Source of the DNA: Planctomycetaceae bacterium
Lineage (GTDB): Bacteria > Planctomycetota > Planctomycetia > Pirellulales > Thermoguttaceae
DNA: 47,675 nt
Reading direction: 5' to 3'
Assembly: GCA_031267635.1 (NCBI GenBank)
Contig: JAIRYX010000232.1
Span: 1 to 47,675 of the forward strand
Positions 19,127 through 28,448 of the stretch are shown piece by piece. How positions within the stretch are numbered: the stretch's first letter is position 1; every line of letters begins with the position of its first letter. The translations under genes were made by a program, and so were the position numbers. The notes below the pieces were generated by a model. The model was not told where the DNA came from and searched no databases. It saw nothing but the letters and a program-made list of their open reading frames with translations.

Positions 19127-20017
19127 ATGAACTCCTTTCAACTGGAACAACTCATTGGCTGTTATATTGACGACGAGCTTCCGCCTGAGCGAATGGCGGA
19201 AGTGGAGCGTTTGCTTCGTTATAACACAATGGCAAAAAAAATGTACGACGAATTGACGTCGATACGCAAAGAGCTGCAACACATTCCTCGTCGGAACGTT
19301 AAATACGATTTTCAGGAACGGCTTTTTGCACGGATTGACGCAACACTTACCGGTTCCACAATCGAGCCGGCTAAAAAACGCTTGTCGTATAACGAAGAAG
19401 AAACGGTTTCCGAACAGCTGCAACCTCTCAAAAGAAATCCAGTGAATTGGATTGTTTCGGCTCTTGCGATTGCAGCTTGTGTATTTTGTTGCATTACAAT
19501 TTGGCAAACCGGTCATCAAACAAAACCAAGCAACATTGCCGTCAATCCGCCGCAAGTCAATACAAATGAAGAAAAACAGGAAACGCCAACAATAGAGCCG
19601 TATTTTTCGCCGCCGCCATTATCGGCAAGCAGCAATGTTCCCGATTTGCAAAACCATTCGCAGATGGTTATAATAACCGATAAGTCTACTCAATTGGCTG
19701 TCGTTAACGTTTCATGTCGATTGACAGAGGACGCTTATGAGAAGCAATATGTTCCGAAGCTTCTTGCCGACGCTGGTTTTTCATACAAAATTCGTCAACA
19801 CGATGATGACAAAGTGACGGTTTATGAATTTCAAGCAACGCCGCAAGATTTTATGCCGATTCTTTCGCGCTTGTATCAAGACCGCGATAACGTGTTGAAT
19901 TATCAAATATCAGACGTTTTTCTTTCGCTTTTACAGCGTCCTGAAGGTTCTCACGAAAATATTGTCGGTCCAACCGCTTTGGTACAGATATATTTCAATG
20001 TTCAGGCCAATGAATGA
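19127..20017 (+). CDS. Putative single-TM anti-sigma factor
   Basis: 'LIGCYIDDELPPERMAEVERLL' N-terminal anti-sigma-like helix, TM 'NWIVSALAIAACVFCCITIW', directly downstream of the sigma gene. Confidence 0.75.
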   Translation: MNSFQLEQLIGCYIDDELPPERMAEVERLLRYNTMAKKMYDELTSIRKELQHIPRRNVKYDFQERLFARIDATLTGSTIEPAKKRLSYNEEETVSEQLQPLKRNPVNWIVSALAIAACVFCCITIWQTGHQTKPSNIAVNPPQVNTNEEKQETPTIEPYFSPPPLSASSNVPDLQNHSQMVIITDKSTQLAVVNVSCRLTEDAYEKQYVPKLLADAGFSYKIRQHDDDKVTVYEFQATPQDFMPILSRLYQDRDNVLNYQISDVFLSLLQRPEGSHENIVGPTALVQIYFNVQANE

Positions 20018-20102
20018 TGAAAAGCGACGACCGTCTCGTTTTGGGTGATTTATGTGAAAACAATAAAGGAAGATAAAAACAAAACATAAGTGACAGCGAG
20101 TC

Positions 20103-20206
20103 ATTAACTATTCCGTTGCTCAACCCAAATAAATCCGCACGGCAACTGATGCTATCGTTTTCTATTGCGGTTTCAAATATTGTCCCCCAAAAACGAAATC
20201 ATCAGT
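20103..20206. repeat. Dispersed repeat fragment
   Basis: ttaactattccgttgctcaacccaaataaatccgcacggcaactg + tctattgcggtttcaaatattgtcccccaaaaacgaaatcatcag. Confidence 0.6.
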
Positions 20207-20969
20207 TTTTTCGTCCAATAAAAATGTAGTACGGCATTTTGAAAAGCGGGATAGGAAACCAAGGGATACGGGTTTTACATTCTTCAAAGTAAACTGGCTC
20301 AAAGAGGCGGTGTAAAAACGGGACATGGTCTGGCGATGGAAAAACATTGTCCGACGCGAACCAAACGGGCCAAAATGAGCGTGTTGCCCAGCCGTGTTTT
20401 TGGAATACCGTGTCGGGGTGTTTTCGCGAAACGTAAAAATCTACCACGCCGATTCGTCCGCCCGGCTTGAGAAGTTGATAAGCGTGTTGTATTGCCGCAA
20501 ACCAATCGGGAATCATCGTCAGCGAATAAGAAAACGTGATTACGTCGGCTTGTTGTTCTTCCGGTATAAATTTTGTTGCATCGGCTTCCGCAACCGTCAC
20601 GTTTTGCCAATTGCGCGATTGCGCCCGCTGTTCCGCCATTTTCAACAGCGAACCGGCAAGATCGACCACATAAACTTTTTTTAGCCGCCGGATGTCTTCG
20701 CCAAACGCCTCAAGGTTTGCGCCGGTTCCGCCGCCCATGTCAAGCCAAACTTCGTTGTCCTGAACGCCAAGATGCTGCCATAACTCTTCGCGTCCTTTCA
20801 ATAATCGTTTACGGAATTTATCATAATCTTCCGCCTGACCGCCGTAAAAATTTTCCATTCTTGATGCGTGGTCTTTTCCGCGCACCGGACGCAATGCCAT
20901 GTGATAAAGGACTTTCAAGTCGGAGAGAATCCCCATGTTTTCCTCGTAGTGTTGTCGGAAATTTTTCAA
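20202..20969 (-). CDS. btaB: Class I SAM-dependent methyltransferase, BtaB-like (betaine lipid)
   Basis: 'VWLDMGGGTGANLEAFG', 'SRMENFYGGQAEDYDKFRKRLLKGREEL', 'VVDFYVSRKHPDTVFQKHGWATRSFWPVWFASDNVFPSPDHVPFLHRLFEP' resemble BtaB/BTA1. Confidence 0.7.
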   Translation of the reverse strand: MKNFRQHYEENMGILSDLKVLYHMALRPVRGKDHASRMENFYGGQAEDYDKFRKRLLKGREELWQHLGVQDNEVWLDMGGGTGANLEAFGEDIRRLKKVYVVDLAGSLLKMAEQRAQSRNWQNVTVAEADATKFIPEEQQADVITFSYSLTMIPDWFAAIQHAYQLLKPGGRIGVVDFYVSRKHPDTVFQKHGWATRSFWPVWFASDNVFPSPDHVPFLHRLFEPVYFEECKTRIPWFPIPLFKMPYYIFIGRKN

Positions 20970-21184
20970 AAGATACTATGGTAAAAATTTTTTCACAAAT
21001 TCCATGCGGTCTGTTCTACAAGTATATATACAAGGAACACCCATTGCTCTTGTATTGTAAGTATATAATAATTCTTGTGTTATGTCAATATGATATATAT
21101 TTTCCCTCCGCTTATTTCACATTTTGGGAAGGAATGTTTTGTCCACTCGCTTTTCTTATGACATCAATCCAATACCCTTTTTTC

Positions 21185-21519
21185 GTAACTATTCAGTCGC
21201 TCAAACCACATAAACCCGTACCGGACAACTGCATAATTATCCGAAATGCTTTATTATTGCAGCCCTAACCCTTATTTATCAAATTTCTCCTTAGCAGCCG
21301 ACAAAGCCCCCAAATGATGCCCTTATTTTTTCGCTCACGGGTTTTTATCAAAAAAATTAAACGAAAAATAAGGGAATTAAGGTCGCATATTGGTACAATT
21401 CGGGCTACTAATGGAATTTCATAAATAAGGGCGGCAATAATATATTTTTCAGTAAAACCGACGGTAACTATTCAATTGCCAAGTGCGGATTTATTTGGTT
21501 TGAGCGGCTGAATAGTTAC
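21185..21519. mobile_element. MITE-like non-autonomous element, about 335 bp
   Basis: TIRs gtaactattcagtcgctcaaaccacataaacccg / cggatttatttggtttgagcggctgaatagttac; subterminal arms 'attattgcagccctaacccttatttatcaaatt' / 'aatttcataaataagggcggcaataat'. Confidence 0.65.
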
Positions 21520-22114
21520 AAAATTCTTAATTAAAATAAAAACTGGCATGCTTTTTGCTAATGGTTGAAAAAATACCGTAATTTAAAATTATAATTTAGC
21601 TATAAATTTTCTCCGTTTTTCAAATCAAATCATCGCAATTTTTCTAATTGCCACAGTTTCAAAAACAAATTTATTCATAAAAAATCATATCTTTAGGAAA
21701 ATTTGTTTTTTTAGAAAAATTTGCGGGAACTAAAATGTCCTTTTTACAACCAAAACTAAAATGATGCTGATTTTTTTCAACATGAATCAGGCAACGTTTG
21801 TATTTTGACACAAGATTAATTTAACAAAAATCGCCTAAAATATCTTATCAATTTTATCTTTTTAGTTAGCTTAATTACGATAAATTTACTAAAACTCTTC
21901 GTTTTTACAAACAATAATATTGACCTCCTTTCATTTCGTGATTAATATCAAAATTATCCGCTTATTTCAAATTTTCGGTAATTCCCGAATTTTAAAATTT
22001 TCTCATCAGAAAGAAAACGAAAATTCGGCTCGTCGGCATTTAATCCAACAAAAATAAAACAATAGCCCTTATACAATCTGGATCGTGCGGCTCTTTTTCA
22101 GGAAAGTGATTCTC

Positions 22115-25100
22115 ATGGGTATGATGAAAAAAATGTTTAATTTCGGTAAAACACAAAAAAACAACAAATCGCATTCTTCCGCAATGCGTTTTCTGCCTCA
22201 ACTCGAAGTTCTCGAAGACAGGCATCTTCTTTCGGTATCTAGCTTGCTGGAGCAACCTATCACAGGAAGTCTTCCACAAACGGGCGCTTATACGGATTTG
22301 GAAATGCACGTAAGTTCCGAAAAAAACGCTCCGGCAGTACTCGGTATCCAGATTGACGCAGTATCCGGTTCGCAATTTGACCCAGCTTCCGTGTCTATTT
22401 TCAAAGACGACGGTACGCAATTACCAAGCAGCGAGATCAAATATATCAACAGCAACTACAATTTCGATGGGAAAACATCAAGCTTAGTTATTGCGCAGCT
22501 TGCGCCCGGCGATTACACAATTCGGGTAAGCGGCGACAACGGCAGTTTCGGGGCATTTCAGTGCGATGTGTTTTTGCCCGGCGATCTCAATCACAACCAA
22601 ACCGTTGAAGACAGAGAAGCACAACTGACAAGTACGCTTTACGGATTTACATTGGGACAATCGAATGCGTACTCACTTCAATTGCTGGAAAAATTGGGTT
22701 ATAAATCAATCGACATTAAAGTGGTGCAAGAAAATGATTTTGACCGAAACGGTTTCATTTCTCAAGCGGAACAAGCAGCGGCAATTGTCAATTCCTCCGC
22801 CGGACGGGTAGCGATTGAAATTTCTACCGTTCCGAAATTTGATAGTTTAGAACTGGTAAACGATACAGGCGCATCTGCCTCAGACAACATTACGACCGAT
22901 CCGGCTGTCAGAGGAAAAGTGGACAATGCGGATAAAGTTCAGTCGATCAAAGCAAGTTTCGATGGAACTCATTGGAAAGACGTGACGCTGGACGCTGATG
23001 GAGCGTTCGTATTAGATAATGATTTTCTGAAAGGATTGGAAGGAAGTCCGATAGCCGATGATGGAAGTATCATAGAAGGAAATTACACGCTGACTATTCA
23101 CGCAAGCAATGATAGTGGCGATACCGATAGAACGTTGAACTATCGAGTGTTTATTAATCACTCTCCGACCGGATCAAACCAGAGCTTTAATACAACAGAA
23201 AAAGCGTCTGCGAGCCAATCTGCCGGAACGCTGGGGAAAAATGATACCGACCCTGGCGATGCCGTTGAAATCGTTGCAGGAACTGTTACCTCTAGTCTCG
23301 GTGTTACCGTAACAATCAATGCGGACGGTTCGTTTGTTTATGCGCAGGGCGATAAATTTAAAGAGAAACATCCCAGCGACGGCGTCTTTCAAGACTCGTT
23401 TATTTACGCGGTCAGAGATGTTTTCGGAGCGACGGGAACGGGAACCATTACAATTAACATAACACCGGAAAATGACGCGCCGATTGCTGATCCGGCTGCC
23501 CTCGCCAAAACCACCGATCAGGATAATCCGATTTCTCCTTTCGATCCGCTGGCCAACATTACCGACCCCGATAATCAAGAAGATTTAGCGTTAGTGAGTA
23601 ACAGTGTTACGCAGCCAATCAATAGCAATGGTGACGTTAAAGGTGAAGTCCGAGTTGAAAACGGCAATATTATCTTTGATCCTAAAAGCGATTTCAAATA
23701 CCTGAAAGAAAATGAATCAATTGCCGTTACCTTTGAATATGTCGTAAGCGACGGCGGCGCTTCCGTTACGGTTCCTGTGACGGTGACAGTCACAGGAATA
23801 GACGACGCCCCGATTGGCATGAATGATACGATTACTGATGAAGTATTGGCGGACAACACAGAAGGGCTTGGAATTTCTATTGCCGATTTGCTTGCCAATG
23901 ACTTGGCGGTTGATAATGGCGTTACATTGTCGTTTGATTCGTTTGCATTATCTGATTCTACCAAAGGAACACTTGAACGCGTCGGAGATAATCTCGTCTT
24001 CCGACCGAATCTCAATGCATATGCAACGCTTGGACAGGATGATACGGAAAATGTGACGTTCACCTACACGGTAAAAAGTAGTAACGGTTTGACTGGTACC
24101 GCGACGGCAACAATTACGGTGAAAGGTGTAAATAGTTTGCCGACACTTGGTACTTATCCGGCTTCGGTTTCGGTCAATGAAAATGCAACCGTAGAAATTT
24201 CGTTTACTGATATTCTTGCCGAAGCAAATGACCCGGACGGCGATAACGATAATTTATTTATCGTCATTCCTCAAGGCGGCGTTGTTCAATTAGAGAGCGG
24301 AGCGACAGTAACGTATGATACTACAAACAATAAAATCATTTACAACCCCGGCGACGCTTTCTTAAATCTTAAAGCAAATGCACAGGGAACGGATACTTTC
24401 AGTTTTACCGTTCAAGACGAAAAAGCCGGTACTGTTACCGGAACAATCACAGTAACCATCAACGGTCTTGAAACACCGTTTACCATCAACGGAACGATTA
24501 CTCCTATCAATATTTATTCTAATTCCCAAAATTCGATGATTACGGTAGGCAATGTCAGTGATCTTGTTAGCAGTCTGATAAATGATCCCGATGGAGCGGA
24601 CGGAGCATATCATTACGAGATTACCACGGATTTGACCGATCAACCGACTTTTGCAATTAACCCGAATACTGGCGTGATTACCGTACCTCAAAGCGATCTT
24701 CCGCCATCAGGGCAATATATTCTTGATGTAGAAATTTCTGACAATACAACATCTGAAACGGTAACAATCACGATCAATGTTTCTGAAAAACAAGGACCAA
24801 CAACTCCTCCGTTTGAATTGACAGTCAATGAAGACGCAACCGTAGCCGTGAGCGGTAAAATTACCGGCATTGTGAATGACGGAACTTATACGTTTGATAC
24901 TGCGTTTGTAGGAACTCCGACTTTCCAAATTGACGGAGTGGATCGCACGACTGATTTGCCGACCGATTATTCAGTATCCATCGCGGCAGACGGTACGGTT
25001 TCATTCAATCCCAACGGGAAATTTGATTTCCTACCGGAAGGAAAAACTGGAAAACTGGCATTAACGTATAAAGTCATCGACGATGAAACCGGCGCAGAAT

Positions 25101-28100
25101 CCACAGGAACGATTACAATCAATATTACCGGTGCAAACGATGCCCCTAATGCCGGTTCTCTAATAACAGAGACTACTGATCAGAATACGGCAAAGACAAT
25201 TGACGTCCTTACACAGGCAACCGATCCCGATTCCGACCACGATACATTAAGCATTAGCTCGGTAGGAACAGTTACTGCCGTTACAGGAGCGTCCGTTACA
25301 AGCGATTTAGGAACAGCAACGATTTCCAACGGACAAATTCTCTTTACGCCCGGCGCAGGTTTCAGATCTCTTCCGCAAGGACAATCCAGTCAAGTACAAT
25401 TCACCTATACCATCACGGACGGCACAGCGACCGCAAACAACACCGTAATAATCACCGTCAACGGTTTGAACGACGCACCGATTGCGAATGCTGATACAGC
25501 TCAAGTATCCAATAAAACCGAAAAAGTGACGATTGACGTTCTTGCCAACGACGATCCGGTAGATAATTTATCTTTGACGCTGGCTAACATTGTTACTCAG
25601 CCGACAAAAGGACATGTCGCAATCGAAAATGGTAAATTAGCCTTTTACACAGACGACGCATTTGATTCTCTCGCTAAAGGAGATTCGGAAAATGTTACGA
25701 TCGTCTATCGCGTTACAACCAGTAGCGGTGAAAACATTGCGACTGTTACTGTTACCGTGAAAGGCGAACCGCCGGAGATTCCTGATTATGCGGAACAAAT
25801 GAGAACGACGATAACGATTCCTTTGAATGATTATTTTGACGGCGACAATCTCATGTTTGAATATTCCACCGAAGCTTCGGAAATGCTGGAAATTCGGAAA
25901 GAGGGAAATAATTTGATTATTTATTTCACAGATTATTATAGTACCGACGGAGTACGAAATCCTGTTCAGGTTACCATAACTGCAAAAGACACTGGCGGTA
26001 ATGTTGTTGGCGAACAAACATTCTCTGCGGTGGCAATCCCGCAAACTACCGCTTCGATTACGGTTATTCCGCGAAAAGTAGATGATGTGACTCTGCCCGA
26101 TTATTTTAGCGCAACTGCATCCCAACCTACAATTGATGAGAATTTTACGGTTGAAGTTGGCGAACAGTATTATTTGGAAGTATGGGTTAAGGATACCGCT
26201 ACGCTAAATTCACAAACTTTGTCGGAAGGTTTAGTAGCCATTATTATTAAACTTGGAATTGATACCGATTTAGTGGATTATGATGGTACGTATTATATTG
26301 TTTCTGGTTTTGACGACTCTTCTGTAAATACTTATGATAAAGGATATATTAGTATTGATTTAATGACGTCAAATACTTTTACGAGAGTGTTGGGAACTGA
26401 CGGCGCATGTGTTGTAAGATTCCTTGTAACAGCCAAAGCAGCATCAAATAACGTACCTTATGAAGTGCTAAAAGATGCTGATTCTAAAGTTTCGACTCAA
26501 ACGAATCTTGTACTTGCCCGTAATCCAGGTGGAATAGGAATTGATGATTCACAAGTAGCAACGATCATTGGAAACGTTACACAAAACGATAGTTCTTCTT
26601 CCGGCACTCCGTTGTTGGCTGAATTAGCGTCTGAAACTGTAACAGCCGGAACTGTTTATCCGCGTGTTGTTACAGAAACGACTGCGTTAGCCGACGATGG
26701 TACGGTCGCTGATATTCCGCAAAACGCGGACTGGATTCATGAATGGCAGGAATATTGGGTTGAACTTTGGGTCAAAGCGTCTGAAACAGAATATTTTATC
26801 AACGGCAGCGTTGACTTGAACTACAATTCTCAATATTTTACCGCCACGGAAGTGGAATTGAGTCCGGCGTTTCGCGGAAGTGCCAATCCGGTTATTGACG
26901 ACGCGGCGGGCAAAATCACTGGAATCGGTGGCGGCGCGACAAAACTTGTTTCCAGCAATGGATATATCCTTTTAGGTCGAGTTAAATTTGAATCCATTGG
27001 AAGCGACAACGTTCCGTTTAGCGAAGCGTCGTCGGCTCACGATCTCGGATTAACGGTAGAGAACGTCAATGTTACGACATTGAAAAATAAGCGTTTTTCG
27101 CATGTCGGACGATTACCGCAAACTGAATTATGGGCGGTTCCTTACGACGCGAATGACGACGGCTGTATCAACGTGAATGATTTCCTGAAATTCCTTACCG
27201 CTTACCAACCGTTGCAAAATACCGTCGTTTTTTCCGCGTATGATTATAACAAAGATGGAAACGTCAATGTGAATGATTTTTTGGCGTTGCTTGGAAATTA
27301 CGGAAGTTATAAACGCGGCGATAACGTTAATATTACTTTTCCTGAATCGTTCACACAACGTTATGTTGGAAAGACATTAGACACAGACAATGCGGCGACG
27401 GTCAATAAGATTATTGACGCAGCGAATAAGGCGTGGCAGAATGCGCTGGGATTGGAACAACCGATTGACGTTCAGATAGTCGTTCAAGATTTGAGCAAGA
27501 TCGGCGACGGGAAAGAGTTGGCAAACGCGACAATTACGGAAATTGACGCGGAAGGTCGTCCGAGCAAGGGAATTATTGTTCTCGACGACGACGGCGCGGG
27601 ACTGGGTTGGTATTCGCAAATTGCGGAACCGGTTGCCAATGGTCGTTACGATTTATACACAACGTTGCTCCACGAATTGGGACACGTTTACGGATTCAAC
27701 ACCAGTTACGACGCTTTCAATGAAGTGGTCGGCGACTATATCAGTCAGCTTGACGGTTCGGAACTGCACGCTTCCGATCCCGACGACGTGATGTACGCAA
27801 CGTTGGCAACCGGCGTTCGTAAATTCATTTCGCAATTCGACACGGAAATTATTTCCGACGCTTACGCGGCGGCAAAGGCGAATCCGCAACTCGGCTTCAG
27901 CAATGATTCCGCGCCGTTGATGCAGGAAGCATCGGAACAAAATATTTTGCAGGAAAACGCAGCTTCGTTATCAACGGAACAAACCGGCGTTGCCGAACTT
28001 TACAACGGCAGTTTACTGACTTCGCTAAACCTTGCCGCAATGATTTCGCAACCGGTCGGAGAGCGTATTGACGCCAACACCGCCGCGCAGCTTCACGCAA

Positions 28101-28324
28101 TGGGACTTGCGGTGGCAACGCGAATCAATCAGCTCGAACTCGAAAAACCGCGTGAAAACCGTACCGCGTTTTCTGCGGAACAACTGTTCGGCGCAAGCGT
28201 TGATTCGTTCTTTGCGTTGACCGATGACGATTTGAATACGATTTATCAGCCATTGGACGCTGACGAATCGGAATTGGCATTGTTCGATCTGGATAATGAA
28301 TTTGACGCAGATTGGAATGTGTGA
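22115..28324 (+). CDS. Giant surface protein: LEPRxLL-like N-terminus, cadherin/tandem-95-like repeats, cohesin-like region, dockerin, HExxH C-terminal domain
   Basis: 'LEVLEDRHLLSV'; repeated 'NDAP...D.D....FTYTV' modules; 'DANDDGCINVNDFLKFL...DYNKDGNVNVNDFLALL' dockerin; 'TTLLHELGHVYGFN'. Confidence 0.88.
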   Translation: MGMMKKMFNFGKTQKNNKSHSSAMRFLPQLEVLEDRHLLSVSSLLEQPITGSLPQTGAYTDLEMHVSSEKNAPAVLGIQIDAVSGSQFDPASVSIFKDDGTQLPSSEIKYINSNYNFDGKTSSLVIAQLAPGDYTIRVSGDNGSFGAFQCDVFLPGDLNHNQTVEDREAQLTSTLYGFTLGQSNAYSLQLLEKLGYKSIDIKVVQENDFDRNGFISQAEQAAAIVNSSAGRVAIEISTVPKFDSLELVNDTGASASDNITTDPAVRGKVDNADKVQSIKASFDGTHWKDVTLDADGAFVLDNDFLKGLEGSPIADDGSIIEGNYTLTIHASNDSGDTDRTLNYRVFINHSPTGSNQSFNTTEKASASQSAGTLGKNDTDPGDAVEIVAGTVTSSLGVTVTINADGSFVYAQGDKFKEKHPSDGVFQDSFIYAVRDVFGATGTGTITINITPENDAPIADPAALAKTTDQDNPISPFDPLANITDPDNQEDLALVSNSVTQPINSNGDVKGEVRVENGNIIFDPKSDFKYLKENESIAVTFEYVVSDGGASVTVPVTVTVTGIDDAPIGMNDTITDEVLADNTEGLGISIADLLANDLAVDNGVTLSFDSFALSDSTKGTLERVGDNLVFRPNLNAYATLGQDDTENVTFTYTVKSSNGLTGTATATITVKGVNSLPTLGTYPASVSVNENATVEISFTDILAEANDPDGDNDNLFIVIPQGGVVQLESGATVTYDTTNNKIIYNPGDAFLNLKANAQGTDTFSFTVQDEKAGTVTGTITVTINGLETPFTINGTITPINIYSNSQNSMITVGNVSDLVSSLINDPDGADGAYHYEITTDLTDQPTFAINPNTGVITVPQSDLPPSGQYILDVEISDNTTSETVTITINVSEKQGPTTPPFELTVNEDATVAVSGKITGIVNDGTYTFDTAFVGTPTFQIDGVDRTTDLPTDYSVSIAADGTVSFNPNGKFDFLPEGKTGKLALTYKVIDDETGAESTGTITINITGANDAPNAGSLITETTDQNTAKTIDVLTQATDPDSDHDTLSISSVGTVTAVTGASVTSDLGTATISNGQILFTPGAGFRSLPQGQSSQVQFTYTITDGTATANNTVIITVNGLNDAPIANADTAQVSNKTEKVTIDVLANDDPVDNLSLTLANIVTQPTKGHVAIENGKLAFYTDDAFDSLAKGDSENVTIVYRVTTSSGENIATVTVTVKGEPPEIPDYAEQMRTTITIPLNDYFDGDNLMFEYSTEASEMLEIRKEGNNLIIYFTDYYSTDGVRNPVQVTITAKDTGGNVVGEQTFSAVAIPQTTASITVIPRKVDDVTLPDYFSATASQPTIDENFTVEVGEQYYLEVWVKDTATLNSQTLSEGLVAIIIKLGIDTDLVDYDGTYYIVSGFDDSSVNTYDKGYISIDLMTSNTFTRVLGTDGACVVRFLVTAKAASNNVPYEVLKDADSKVSTQTNLVLARNPGGIGIDDSQVATIIGNVTQNDSSSSGTPLLAELASETVTAGTVYPRVVTETTALADDGTVADIPQNADWIHEWQEYWVELWVKASETEYFINGSVDLNYNSQYFTATEVELSPAFRGSANPVIDDAAGKITGIGGGATKLVSSNGYILLGRVKFESIGSDNVPFSEASSAHDLGLTVENVNVTTLKNKRFSHVGRLPQTELWAVPYDANDDGCINVNDFLKFLTAYQPLQNTVVFSAYDYNKDGNVNVNDFLALLGNYGSYKRGDNVNITFPESFTQRYVGKTLDTDNAATVNKIIDAANKAWQNALGLEQPIDVQIVVQDLSKIGDGKELANATITEIDAEGRPSKGIIVLDDDGAGLGWYSQIAEPVANGRYDLYTTLLHELGHVYGFNTSYDAFNEVVGDYISQLDGSELHASDPDDVMYATLATGVRKFISQFDTEIISDAYAAAKANPQLGFSNDSAPLMQEASEQNILQENAASLSTEQTGVAELYNGSLLTSLNLAAMISQPVGERIDANTAAQLHAMGLAVATRINQLELEKPRENRTAFSAEQLFGASVDSFFALTDDDLNTIYQPLDADESELALFDLDNEFDADWNV

Positions 28325-28336
28325 TAAAAACGTTTC

Positions 28337-28390
28337 GACAGGATTACAAAATGGACAATAGTTTTTACAATCCTTCTTGCTAATCCTGTC
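28337..28390. terminator. Inverted repeat between the two surface-protein genes
   Basis: gacaggatta ... taatcctgtc followed by aaaaaaaa on + strand. Confidence 0.35.
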
Positions 28391-28448
28391 AAAAAAAATT
28401 AAAATCAGCAAAAATAAACGGTAAAATTTTTCTTTGAGGACTTCAATT

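Noticed and set aside
20573-21268. 231-aa + strand ORF
   Set aside because: Mostly antisense to the BtaB-like gene, then runs into the MITE-like element.
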